This document shows, piece by piece, positions 48,674 to 58,950 of a stretch of DNA of 64,000 bases. The notes under the pieces are model-generated. The model did not search any database and was not told the DNA's origin. It saw only the letters and a program-made list of their open reading frames with translations. The stretch lies in the NCBI GenBank assembly GCA_020284085.1, contig JACEVL010000208.1:872501-936500 (forward strand), written 5' to 3'. How positions within the stretch are numbered: the first letter of the stretch is position 1; each line of letters opens with the position of its first letter. The DNA is from Aporrectodea caliginosa. Lineage: Eukaryota > Annelida > Clitellata > Crassiclitellata > Lumbricidae. Position numbers and translations under genes: made by a program.

Positions 48674-50414
48674 ATGGCTTCGAAGCGAGGAGGGAATTGT
48701 TGTGCTGCAATTAATTGTAGCGTACGCACGTACAATTCTCAAAATATTTCACTATTTAGATTTCCGAAAGATGCCGCAAGGTATGTATAAAGGGTAAAGT
48801 CGCAGTTTACGTTGCTAAATTATTTGATATTATCACTTTAAAATGGAAGCTGGATTGATTAAATATATTGTTTCTCTAAATGGAAGTGGGATTGATGAAA
48901 ACATTCCTGTGTTCAAAATTGAAGTTGGATTGATCGAAATAATTTTTCCCGTAAATAGAAGCTGGATGGATGAAATTAAGTTTTCGATTCAATAGAAGCG
49001 GGATTGATGAAAATAATTGTTTCCGTAATTAGAAGCGGGATCCATGAGAATATATCTTTGCTTAAATAAAAGTTGGATTGATGAAAAATATTTTTTCGTC
49101 AAATAGAAGTTGGATTGATAAAAGTAATTTTTTCAAATTAAATGGAAGTTGGATTGATGAAAAAAATCTTTATGAAATGGAAGCTGGATTGATGATAGTT
49201 AAGATGCACAAAGGTAGACTTCTTACTTACCAACGTCAAGAACGGCATTGAAGACATTAGAATAATTTAGCAACGTAAACTGCGACTTTACCGTATAAAG
49301 TAACCTTTAAATTGTTTTAATAAATGTTTGACGACTGCTGTCGGTGATAATAGGCTACTTGACACACTTCTCAGGACTCGGTCCGCTCGAATAAATTATC
49401 GGAAAACGATTTTTCGGAAGCTATAAAAATACTAACAAAACTCCAGGGTGAAACTTTGCGTTGCTAGAGTGATGTTTGTGCAGTGATCAAATGCTTAATT
49501 CTGATGCAAGCTTAAAATGTAACTTTATGTTCCAATTTGTTTAGACACCGCATCGTTGTTGGCTGTATATTGTTATGCCTGATTATCAGGACCGGATTTG
49601 AGCATGGTCAACATGGGCGCCAGCTCAGAGGCCACCACCACTTAGGGGCCCAACAGTTGCAATTATATTTTTTGTGTCCCTTCACTGCCTGTGTCATCGG
49701 ACTAGCAAAGAGATTCTAAGATTGACTAGTAACTTCTCAGTGGTTGGCTTCTGATTCTGAATGACCAATTTTGACCATTGTACTAAATAATCATAATTTT
49801 GAGGTTTGGGTTGTCTGTGTTGGAGACTGTAAATCCGCTGCACAAAAGGCACCATATTGGGCACCCACGTGCCACACCACGCTAAATTCAGTCAGAGCTG
49901 CTAATGTGGCTGACTGGTTAGAGTGGTCAACCTGTAACGTGGAGAATACGGGTTCGATCCTCATCCAGGCGGTTACTGTGTCTACATACGGACCGTACAT
50001 AAATAAATTTGCTTATAACATGCACTGCAAAATTCTCTGATACGAATTGCTTAGTCATATTCTGTTATTGTTTTATTATGTGAGAACAGGTGTAAGAAGT
50101 GGAGAGTTAACAAACGGCGTTCAGATCTGGACTGCACAAGCGTTGAAGTGGACACACAACGTTTATCTTCATGTGACCTGGATTTCAACAGATTTGACAA
50201 TGACGATATATCCAGAAGCACATTATCTAAATCATTTTCACAATTAGGCCTACGTCCAGAATTATCAACAAACAGCTTAGTGACAGCGATATATCTAAAA
50301 CTGGAACGAAATTGTGTGACATCAGGATTGTCCCTGTGTCCTCCACAACCATGGATCGTTGGAAAAAATTCTCTATGCAGTCCTGGTTTAATCGAGATGT
50401 TAACAAGAACTTAG
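48674..50414 (+). CDS. THAP-domain protein, two exons, inside element G
   Basis: Exon 1 is 48674-48780 (ATG to AAG, then GTATGT). Exon 2 is 50090-50414 (after a T-rich tract and AACAG). The join at phase 2 gives an uninterrupted 143-residue frame. Residues 1-68 are a THAP domain, the C2CH zinc-binding module of P-element transposases and THAP proteins: C10-x4-C15, FRFPKD at 28-33, RCKKWRVNKRRSDL at 36-49 with invariant Trp40, then C64-x2-D67-F68. The fourth zinc ligand, normally His, is Asp (one base from CAT), so zinc binding may be lost. The remaining 75 residues match nothing I know. A TAGGCCTA at 50245-50252 lies in frame in exon 2. The intron is interrupted by element F four bases past the donor. 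Either a relic of a P-like transposase or a THAP exon set carried by the element. Confidence 0.6.
48793..49292. mobile_element. array-bearing P-like MITE, element F
   Basis: The ends GGTAAAGTCGCAGTTTACG and CGTAAACTGCGACTTTACC extend through TTGCTAAATTATT and are almost those of element G. Flanked by the perfect 8-bp duplication GTATAAAG (48785-48792 and 49293-49300). The interior has ten GAAGxTGGATTGATG units in the same order as elements A, B and C. This links the array family to the THAP-bearing element. Confidence 0.85.
49301..50089. other. remaining intron of the THAP gene, with hAT-end and SINE fragments
   Basis: Near 49588 CAGGACCGGATTTG resembles a hAT end (CAGGGCCGGATT) but no partner end is seen. 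A tRNA-like SINE lies at 49895-49980. The rest is unassigned. Confidence 0.35.
49895..49980 (+). repeat. tRNA-derived SINE fragment
   Basis: TGGCTGACTGGTTAGAGTGG matches a pol III A box and GGGTTCGATCC is a perfect B box at tRNA-like spacing. The acceptor and anticodon stems do not pair well, so this is a SINE head or tRNA pseudogene. Confidence 0.55.
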
Positions 50415-50960
50415 ATTTCTTCTCTGCACATAAATTTGGGGATCATAAATATTATAATTATGTTAATTGTAAATATGTTTTTGAATTATATAAACTGTGA
50501 ATGAACCTTTGGTCATGGAAATGGACTTTTGAGTCGTAATTGTTGACAATGTTTCTTTACTAATGATTAAGGTAATAAATACTATGTGAAACTGTGTAAT
50601 ACTGGTCAACTGCATGCATGTAGTTCAATGTGAATATGTAAATATGTATATTTGAATTATGTAATACAATACAATTGAAATTTATAATGCGCTTTAACAA
50701 AACAAGTCTGCACGAGAGCGCGTTGTGCTGTGTTATTAGCCGTAGTGTATATGAACTGAATGATCTTTATTTACAATGAAAATATATTATTTTTATTTCC
50801 TCTAGTAATTCTAGCCAATCGGTTACACTACGGGTTCATGTGAAGCATTCATACTGCACCCCTCAAAGCTATCTAATCAGAGGCACATCAAGTCCAACCT
50901 CAGCAAAAGAACAATTTTCAAGTGCTTGTGAAGGGTCCTGCAAAGTCCGTGATTGAACAA
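50415..50960. other. no recognised gene
   Basis: AT-rich interior of element G. A frame at 50312-50500 (WKKFSMQSWFNRDVNKNLDF) overlaps exon 2 in another phase and matches no transposase motif I know. Confidence 0.3.
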
Positions 50961-50964
50961 ATTA

Positions 50965-51180
50965 TGTATTTTAGTTTAGTCCGTGCCTTCTCTGTGGCTG
51001 GCCCATCGACCTGGAATGGGGTCCCTCTGACACTCCGCTTCCTTTCTATAATCCATTCTCAGGCATTCCTCTCTCAACTTTAATTGGTCCTATTCGGCCG
51101 TGCTGGGGTTGGGAGCGCCTCTGAGTAGTTCCCTTGAAGAGGCGCTATACAAATTCAAGTAATGAATGAATGGATTGCAA
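50965..51180 (+). mobile_element. CR1-like LINE C-terminal fragment and 3' end
   Basis: SLVRAFSVAGPSTWNGVPLT followed by LRFLSIIHSQAF is the terminal block. The shared terminus GGGAGCGCCTCTGAGTAG, GAGGCGCTATACAAATT and an (AATG)n tail at about 51160-51173 follow. It is inserted in element G. Confidence 0.7.
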
Positions 51181-52275
51181 GGATGCGCAGATCTATTGGT
51201 AGGTTATGCCTTTCGAAATGGATGGTGCAACCACTAAAGGCACGACGTAGCGTTTGCATTGTCGAAGTGTCCGTAAATGCAGCACGCATTATAAGCATAA
51301 AACTTATAATAAAACACATTACTATATAATTTGTATTCATTATTACTATAATATTTAATATACTGTTTAAATGTGTTAGTTTAAGGCTGCTACAATTATT
51401 CAGTATTTGTTGTAGTGATATGCCGCGTCTATCATTGCTAAGAAGTCTTCATGCCAGTCGCTAGAGGCGCCACGGGTTTATGTACTTTGACCACCACCCA
51501 AACCGAATACACAGAGGAGATAGGAAGTGTCATATCTTAGCCTACGGCTCTAACATCTTTGGTTTACGTTGCTAAATTAGAATAATTTAGCAACGTAAAC
51601 TACGACTTTACCAACTTTAGTATCATGTTTCCAATGTGAATCGTCTAAAATACGCTAAAATACACGGCTAGGCTACCTCCACAAAGAATTAAATGCGCTA
51701 ATACACTTTTACCGAAATAGCATATGACTATATTAGCCAGTATTATTAGACAAAAATCACCACTGAAGAATCATATTCTTACCTGAGGTTAAAATTTTAC
51801 GTAAATACAAAGAATAACTTCTAAAATTCACATAGCATATTATATTTAAAATCAATTCTATACGCTACCATATGCTACGAAGAGGTCGCTGATTAAAGAC
51901 ATGCCGGCATAATTATGACGTCAAAAATAAACGTAATAATTGAAGAACAGTTATGTAAAAGATTTTACTTCGCCACGCTTTAGGCCTATATATTGAGGCA
52001 GGAATCAGTCGCTTTACTATTCAAAATCGTTGCTCAGCAGTGAAGGAACGCATGAAGAAAGAACTAGCAATGTCAATAACTGCAGCGTGTATATTGACCA
52101 ATGTGGTGCTGCCTGCTAGTTTGTGGAATGTTCTCAAATAAGCAGTTGTGCAGCTTCAGCTATCGCAATAGACTACAATAACTTGTTGTATTAACTTGCT
52201 GTGCATTGATTAAAATTTTGATAAATTCATGAAACAAGAATATGTATCGAACTATCGATTCTTCTTCTTCTTTAA

Positions 52276-53236
52276 CCCTCGGGCTACCAAGGGGGGGTGG
52301 TTGCCACCCCTAGGTTTTTTTCATTTCGAACTTTTTCCATATGGAATAAAAATTTGACCTTTTAGGTAGCTGTAGGGGGTTCATTTACACACGTTTTGAG
52401 GTAAAATGTGAGATGATATCTCACACCGTTCAAAAGTTATACCCAATATACCCGAGGTACCAGGGGTGGATACCACCCCCTAGATTTTCGACTATATCTT
52501 ATCCGTCATTTAATATTAAAGAGACACAAATTATACCATTCTATAGAGGGAATGTGGGGCTACATTTCCATGGTCACTGAGTTGACCTGAGACAACCGGA
52601 AGTGCTCAAAATAAATAATAATACGCGTAATATGCGTGAAAAATGGCTGATTGGAAGGACTCCCCCTTAGTTGTTTGTCTGTAGCGTATTCATTTGTTAT
52701 CCTGGAAGAGAAACAAAGATACCATTCTTTAGAGGGAATGAAGGGCTTCATTTGCATACCTACATCTTTGTCTTTTGAATACCGGAAGTGATCAAAATAA
52801 ATAATAATACGCGTAATCTGTGTGAAAATGGCTGAATACAGCATTACAACGTAAACCGATATATATGTATGGATATATATGTATGGATGTACATTTATAC
52901 TATATAAACATGTGTAGGGATGATTTTGTGTGTGTATCTTTTATACATAGATTAGTTTCAAAACACACATAATCTTATATTTGTTTATCCAAAAAAGTGC
53001 AAAATGTACGCAATAATATACAATATTGCTAATTAATGGGTTCCTTTGTTAAAAGTGATGTAATTTCGAGCTGCATTCACATAATGTACAACTAAATATA
53101 CCATTCTGTGCAGAAATGAATGCTGAATCCAATGCTATATTACAAGTTATGATATGTAAAACCAAACACGAAATCCAGGGGGTGGTAACCACCCCCTTGG
53201 TAGTCCGTGTTACAAAAAAGCTTGGTAGCCCTAGGG
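52276..53236. mobile_element. piggyBac-type MITE, copy 2
   Basis: Ends CCCTCGGGCTACC and GGTAGCCCTAGGG, flanked by TTAA on both sides (52272-52275 and 53237-53240). Same family as 4033-4818 in the opposite orientation, with an internal duplication (52530-52660 and 52725-52850, sharing TAGAGGGAATG, CCGGAAGTG and ATACGCGTAAT). No transposase. Confidence 0.85.
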
Positions 53237-53240
53237 TTAA

Positions 53241-53690
53241 GTTCTCTGCCCTTCAGCAGGTCCAACTTCCAATGACGCCACTCCTCCCCGTGCTGTGCCC
53301 TCTCCCCTAACCCGCTGCATCCGCCGGCCACCCACCCCAGCACCATCCGCCCCGCCCCTCCCCTCCCTCCACCTCCCCTCCACGATCCCCCAGAAGGGAG
53401 TCTCCCCAACACGCGCCCCACCCAGCCCCTCCGTCCCCCCCACTGCCGCCACCAGCGACCGCCCCTCATCAACCATCCGTAGCACCCCGCCACTCGCCAC
53501 ATGCCCAGTCCAGCCCACCCTCTCCATCCCTCCCCAGACCCACACCCCAAAAGCCTCCAATCTCCCAATCCCCTCTCTCCCGATGGTCCAGGCCCCCGAC
53601 CCACAAAGCGCCACCCTCCACACCAGCGCCCCAACCAGTCCTCCCCTCAGGCCCCCATTCAGCCCTCCTCTCAACAACTACTTTTCGTCG
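53241..53690. repeat. C-rich low-complexity block
   Basis: About 450 bp of CCCACC/CCTCC-rich sequence on the plus strand, in sharp contrast to its AT-rich surroundings. It stays open in several frames because stop codons are rare in such sequence (Pro/Ser-rich plus strand, Gly/Trp-rich minus strand). No domain is recognisable. Confidence 0.6.
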
Positions 53691-53955
53691 TCATTGCAAG
53701 TGTTTCTTGGGAAATTAGAGAGGTGGTTTCCCGTTGCCTTCCTCTCGGTGTTTTTAGCGAGACACCATCTCCAAGCGTCGATGACCTTCATCGTCCGTCC
53801 TTCCGACTCCTTGTCTCTGGGCTCGCATATATACCGGCGAGGGCTCGGTCGTCCACCACACACTTTGTTTCCAACAGAGGTACCACGTGAAGGTGGCGTG
53901 GTGGGCATTTGGGTGGCAGAGGCTTTTAGAGACGCTTACCACCCCATTTCACGCC
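53691..53955. other. unassigned GC-richer segment
   Basis: Includes GGTTTCCCGTTGCCTTCCTC and TATATACCGGCGAGG. It looks like part of a repeat, but I cannot name the family. Confidence 0.25.
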
Positions 53956-54310
53956 CCTATCGATTATCGAAATCTAATTGCTTGTCGATTAGATGTTGCT
54001 ATTTGTAATTCTTATTGATTAGCTGCAAGATTTTGTTAGTTCTAATTGTAATCGATTAGCAAATTTTAGTAGCTTGTTCTAATTCTAATCGAATTGCAAT
54101 TCCTGCTAAACGTACCCATCTCTGGTATAAACCAGTCGGTAACTTCTTAAAGTGGGCGAACTTGCACACTGCGTTAGTGCGCTATAATGAACCACCTCTC
54201 AAATAGTCTGTTCACTTAATTTTCCTATTATTATTTAAATGTCAGAAATAGCAATTTTGGAAATGCGACAGTTATTTAAAATGTTATTTAAAGCTAAATC
54301 TTTATTTATT

Positions 54311-54660
54311 CGCTAGATGACACGACATTCTTTCAAAAATTCCATCTTAGCTTTCGTTGTGATGAAACCCTACAATCGCTCGCCATTTTGTGCTACGGGA
54401 ATATAAACGAGATTATGAAAAATGCCAAAATATTTAATAGAACCTGGTTAGATTCTCTGTGCTTATATTTAGTGGACAAACACATTTTGACAGCCGACAT
54501 GTTGAGAGCCCAGCAGGAGAAGTTCAATTTTTAATGATTTTGAGGAGGAGCTTTTGGCCACTTTCCAAGGTTTTTGCCTCCAAAAGGCGGTGGACAACAG
54601 CAGCACAGAAACAATTACAAAATAAACTCTAACTCAAATTTAAATTGGTAAAAGTATATG
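54311..54660. other. no recognised feature
   Basis: AT-rich, no supported ORF. Confidence 0.4.
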
Positions 54661-54779
54661 TAAGAATATTTAATTCATGATGGAGGTAGCGGTGTCTTTT
54701 CGCGTATTTTATTATTTCTCTTATCTGGCTTATTCACGAAAATTATTGTTTCCGTTAATAGAAATGGTATCCTGACAAT

Positions 54780-55768
54780 GGTAATCCCGTAGTTTAGGTT
54801 GGTAAATTATTTTATATCGTCAAATTAAAATGGAAGCCGGATTAAGGAAAAAAATTGTTTCACTAACTCGATGTGGGATTGATGAAACCATTTCTGTCTT
54901 TAAATAGAAGTTGGATTGATCGAAATAATTTTTACCGTAAATAGAAGCTGGATTGATGAAACTATGTTTTTGATGCAATAGAAGCTGGAATGATTAAAAT
55001 AATTGGGTAATCCCGTAGTTTAGGTTGGTAAATTATTTTATATCGTAAAATTAAAATGAAAGCTGGATTAAGCGAAAAAATTGTTTCACTAACTGGAAGT
55101 GGGATTGATGAAACCATTTCTGTCTTTAAATAGAAGTTGGATTGATCGAAATAATTTCTACCGTTAATAGAAGCTGGATTGATGAAACTAAGTTTTTGAT
55201 GCAATAGAAGCTGGAATGATGAAAATAATTGTTTCCGTAAGTAGAAGCTGGACCCATGAGAATAGTTCTTTGCTTAAATAAAAGTTACATTCATGAAAAA
55301 TATTTTTTGTGTTAAATAGAAGTTGGCTAATTTTTTTCATGAAATGGACGCTGGATTGACTAAAAAAATTCTCGATGAAATGGAAGCGGGATTGACGATA
55401 GTTATCATGGATATAGGTAGGTTGCTTACTTACCAACGTGAAGTTCGGTATTGAAGATATTCAAATAATTTACCAACCTAAACTACGGGATTACCAATAA
55501 CTGTTTCCGTAAGTAGAAGCTGGACCCATGAGAATAGTTCTTTGCTTAAATAAAAGTTTCATTGATGAAAAATATTTTTTGTGTTAAATAGAAGTTGGCT
55601 AATTTTTTTCATGAAATGGAAGCTGGATTGATTAAAACAAATTTTCCATGAAATGGAAGCGGGATTGACGATAGTTATCATGGACATAAGTAGATTGCTT
55701 ACTTACCAACATGAAGTTCGGTATTGAAGATATTCAAATAATTTACCAACCTAAACTACGGGATTACC
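54780..55768. mobile_element. array-bearing P-like MITE, element B outer
   Basis: Ends GGTAATCCCGTAGTTTAGG and CCTAAACTACGGGATTACC, flanked by the perfect 8-bp duplication CTGACAAT (54772-54779 and 55769-55776). Its array is interrupted after unit 5 by a second copy (55006-55495). Confidence 0.85.
55006..55495. mobile_element. array-bearing P-like MITE, element B inner (self-nested)
   Basis: Ends GGTAATCCCG and CGGGATTACC, flanked by AATAATTG (54998-55005) and AATAACTG (55496-55503), 7 of 8 matching. The target is the spacer after unit 5 of the outer copy, so the element hit its own family. Ten array units. Confidence 0.85.
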
Positions 55769-55929
55769 CTGACAATTCCCCCCCGGACAATTCCCGGACA
55801 TTTCCCCCAAGCAGGAAGTAGGTAACTCGGCATTCTATTAGTTTCCCGGACCGCAACCTACCGCCACCTCCCGAATGTTTATGCCGGTAACTCTACCATT
55901 GTCCATGATAACTGTTACTAATCCAACTT

Positions 55930-56427
55930 GGGTACTCCCGTAGTTTAGGTTGGTAAATTATTATTTTATATCGTCAAATTAAAATGGAAGCTTGATTAAG
56001 CGAAAAAATTGTTTCACTAACTCGAAATGGGATTAATGATACCATTTCTGTCTTTAAATAGAAGTTGGATTGATCGGAATAATTTTTACCGTAAATAGAA
56101 ACTGGATTGACGAAACTAACTTTTTGATGCAATAGAAGCTGGAATGATGAAAATAATTGTTTCCTGAAGTAGAAGCTGGACCCATGAGAATAGTTCTTTG
56201 CTTAATTAAATAAAAGTTCCATTCATGAAAAATATTTTTTTTTTAAAATAGAAGTTGGATAATTTTTTTCACGAAATGGAAGCTGGATCGATGAAAAAAT
56301 GCCTCGATGAAATGAAAGCTGGATTAATGATAGTTATCATGGACATAAGTAGATTGCTTACTTACCAACGTGAAGTACGGCATTGAAGACATTCAAATAA
56401 TTTACCAACCTAAACTACAGGATAACC
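55930..56427. mobile_element. array-bearing P-like MITE, element C
   Basis: Ends GGTACTCCCGTAGTTTAGG and CCTAAACTACAGGATAACC, flanked by TCCAACTT (55922-55929 and 56428-56435); one base at the left border is ambiguous, so the duplication is 8-9 bp. The target is an array unit of element D in reverse orientation. Ten units inside. Confidence 0.8.
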
Positions 56428-56859
56428 TCCAACTTCTATTGAAGCAAAGATTATTTTTCATCAATCCAACTTCTATTTAAGCAAAGATTATTTTTCATCA
56501 ATCCAATTTCTATTTAAAAGACGAATTTCTTTCATAAATCCAGCTTTTATTTCGGTAAAGAATTTGTTCACCAATCAAACTTCTATTTAAGCATAGAATT
56601 TGTTTCATCAATCCAGCTTCTATCTAAGAAAAATTATTTCTTTCATCAACCCAACTTCTGTTAAAGTAGAGAATTATTTTTATCAGTCCAACTTCTGGGG
56701 GAAACGTCCGGGGGGGAATTGTCCGGGGGAAATGTCCTAGACCCAATAGAAATATGACGAGTGCGAGCGTTAAACCATTAAGTTTTTTTTACTAATTTTC
56801 AGAAAGTTTTACTAACTAATCACTCAACTGTGGATGAAGAACAGGCATTCTACTATAAT

Positions 56860-57000
56860 GAGCAGCAATGAAATTATGTTCCATAATATAGAAACGTTAA
56901 ATATCTAGGTTCTGTTGTTACTTATAGCAAGGATATGAAGAAGACGAATAACATTCTGTTAGAGCTTCAAAAGCATTTGTAAGACAAAGTCTACATATCA
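56860..57000 (+). pseudogene. possible LINE RT fragment
   Basis: NVKYLGSVVTYSKDMKKTNN followed by ILLELQKHL resembles the 'F.YLGS.......' segment just after the YADD box of RTE-like LINEs. Short, with stops around it; weak. Confidence 0.25.
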
Positions 57001-57094
57001 TTAATCTGCATCAAGACCATTACAGCAGATATATTTGACTACAACTGTCGCTGTTGTCTCCTTCTTCATCTTCAGTTAAAAACATACTGAACAC

Positions 57095-58235
57095 TTGCAT
57101 AAAGGTGTGCTATTATACAAAGGTTGGATGGTTTCAGTGTATCGTCATAGAGTATCCATACTGGAGAAAAACCGTGAAATTATCAGTGAGGCAAGTAGCC
57201 TGGTGATTAATACAAGAATCGAGATAGGAGACAAACAACACATGTGCCAGATGTGTTGGAAGTCATTTACCGCAGGTAGTAATCTAAACATGCATATGAG
57301 AACCATACTGGTGAAAAACCATACAGCTGCCAGTTAAGTCAGAAACTATTTCCTGATCTTAGTACTCTGAAAATGGACACGAGAACCGACACTGGTGAAA
57401 AAAATGCAGGTGCCAGTTATGTGATAAAACATTTGCTAATCACAGTCATCTGAAAACGCACATGAGAACCCATAATGGTGAAAAACCATACACGTGCCAG
57501 TTATGTCAGAAATCATTTTCTCAAAGTGGTCAAGTGAAAGTGCACATGAGAATCCATACTGGCGAAAAACCATATATGTGCCAGTTATGTCAGAAATCAT
57601 TTGCTAGAGATGGTAATCTGAAAAAGCACATGAGAACCCATACTGGTGAAAAACCATACAACTGCCAGTTATGTCAGAAATCATTTGCTGATCGTAGTAC
57701 TCTGAAAAATCACATGAGGACCCATACTGGTGAAAAACCATACACATGTGAGGTTTGTAATAAAGGCTTCTCACGCATTGGAAATCGTAATAAACACAGA
57801 AGAACTCATGCAACTGAGATGCAACGCATGCACAATAAACCTTGCACCAAGCACAGTTCTTCAGCAGGGCAGCTTAAACTCCATGCAGGAACGAAGCCGC
57901 AGGATCTTGAAACGGAAAATGAAATAATTGCTTAACAGTCTGATCATTATGTCACATCTATTAGTACAGACATTATTGACAAATCAAATGAACGTTTTCG
58001 AAAGAACATATATCCGGATTCCTGTGAAATTGCAGGTCCTTTACAGAAAATTAGAGATGGAGAATGTCTGTACATTAGCAAATTCAAATATCCAGTAGAC
58101 GCAAAAGCGTCTTTGTCAAAATCTTTTGGATGCGGTATATGTGACGAATTGTTTGAAACAGAGAAGGAATTTTTAGAGCATTGTTCTAGCCATCGATTTT
58201 CTCCACCTGACGACTTACTTAGTAACCTGTGTTGA
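57095..58235 (+). pseudogene. decayed C2H2 zinc-finger gene, paralogue of 41367-42857
   Basis: Fingers are readable throughout, but the frame breaks. An IHTGEKP linker near 57154-57174 lies in a different frame from what follows. A finger at 57240-57295 leads to a one-base deletion at about 57304 (AGAACCAT versus AGAACCCAT elsewhere). The next finger has lost a Cys and two His. A second one-base loss near 57409 restores the frame of 57462-57932, which has four good fingers (CQLCQKSFSQSGQVKVHMRI and so on) with TGEKP linkers and one worn finger. TAA at 57933 stops it, yet the same frame stays open for another 99 codons to TGA at 58233. That part ends in CGICDELFETEKEFLEHC, the terminal module of the protein at 41367-42857. 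Two frameshifts and a nonsense codon argue for a pseudogene; 57462-57932 could still be expressed as a short protein. Confidence 0.8.
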
Positions 58236-58950
58236 ATTAATTATTATTCCACATACTGACAGCTTGAAACAATTGTAATCTTAGATAAGAACAGATGTTA
58301 TAATGTTAGGATGCATACATACATTGGTAGTTAGACAGTAGGCATTCTGATGTAGAGAATACAGAGATTCCTTCTTTTAGTCATCACTTATCTGAGGTTT
58401 GCCTTTTTATCAAATAATTGTTAGACTGTGACATTACTGCAGGTGATCGAAATGAAATTTTATGCTATTGTTATTAAAGACTCAGTAGTAAGGTGTTTCG
58501 TTCTGTATTCCACTATTTAACATCATAATTGTTATATATTAAACTTAGCTGTAGAAATACTTCTGCTTGACTGGAAATTTAACAGAGATCTTGGCTACAT
58601 ATCATTTTGTGATGCTGTTTTAGACTTGATACTTAGCCTATTGTCGTTGCAATCATTATGTATTCCTCAATATAATTAATTCTCTTATTCTACTTTGATT
58701 ATGTGTTGCACGGTATCTTTGGTCATTATGAAGGATAGAGTAAGATTGTAAGCATCATTAACGATATCCTGAATATTTGAAGTTTAATTATCTTTTTTGA
58801 TTTGTATTGAACATTAACATTAACTTGCATATACTTATATTTCTGTGAATGGAATATGACATATATTTGTTTAATACACTGAAATTTTATACTTCACATT
58901 GATCTTTTTCATCTAATATATACTGGATTAGGTTATAATAATCTTTTCTT
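58236..58950. other. 3' flank of the zinc-finger pseudogene, nothing else recognised
   Basis: AT-rich, no supported ORF or repeat up to element E. Confidence 0.35.

Larger units (their letters stand above)
48527..51612 (+). mobile_element. P-like transposon carrying a THAP gene, element G
   Basis: The ends GGTAAAGTCGTAGTTTACG and CGTAAACTACGACTTTACC are inverted repeats. The homology continues inward through CAAAGATGTTAGAGCCGTAG to ATATGACACT. The right arm has an extra hairpin of about 32 bp (TTGCTAAATTATT and its complement) that the left arm lacks. Flanks TACTTTAA (48519-48526) and AACTTTAG (51613-51620) are consistent with an original 8-bp TACTTTAG, and LINE coding continuity confirms the ends. 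It contains THAP exons, array element F, a tRNA-like SINE and a LINE fragment. THAP plus an 8-bp duplication points to the P superfamily; no catalytic domain was found, so this is inference. Confidence 0.7.
45955..51650 (-). mobile_element. LINE split three ways by nested transposons
   Basis: Read on the minus strand, a LINE runs from about 51650 to 51621, then 48518-48187, then 46384-46095, and ends with a 3' UTR and a (CTTA)n tail at 45955-45973. Pieces: GNMILKYADDSYLLI (catalytic YADD, spanning the first junction), ELEHVTNWARACNLKLN, MKVLGVMLCETLNFDTHI, GLYNVVRETTGAHLLYASRA (spanning the second junction), WWGFASQSEKG and HVLHRFLPPKK with YSLRPRSHD. The peptides run seamlessly across both insertion points, which fixes the boundaries of the hAT element 46393-48178 and of the P-like element 48527-51612. 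Confidence 0.8.
51655..54310. repeat. unclassified long repeat, copy X, with insertions
   Basis: 51714-52230 and 53960-54310 correspond, in order, to 59533-59930, 62785-63000, 63535-63620 and 63650-63980. Shared landmarks include AATTATGACGTCA, AAAATCGTTGCTCAGC, GTGAAGGAACGCAT, TTGCTGTGCATTGATTAAAA and GTTAGTG(C/G)GCTATAATGAACCA. Copy X is interrupted by a piggyBac-type element (52276-53236) and a C-rich block (53241-53690). The repeat has no long ORF and I cannot define its ends. Confidence 0.6.
54663..56750. mobile_element. composite element D, C-rich TIR remnants, with nested array elements
   Basis: Inverted blocks of GGACAATTCCCCC/GGACATTTCCCCC repeats lie at about 54770-54779 plus 55777-55810 (split by element B) and at 56697-56742. 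They bracket 55811-56696, which contains a reverse-oriented array of TCAATCCAACTTCTATTTAA units (56428-56700) split by element C. The left flank (54663-54770) matches 45690-45780. I see inverted ends but no target duplication. Confidence 0.5.

Noticed and set aside
49895..49980. tRNA gene
   Set aside because: A and B boxes are present but stems do not pair; better explained as a SINE.
53140..54008. Gly/Trp-rich and Pro-rich frames, up to 237 aa
   Set aside because: They overlap in several frames of a C-rich low-complexity block; no domain, no splice evidence.
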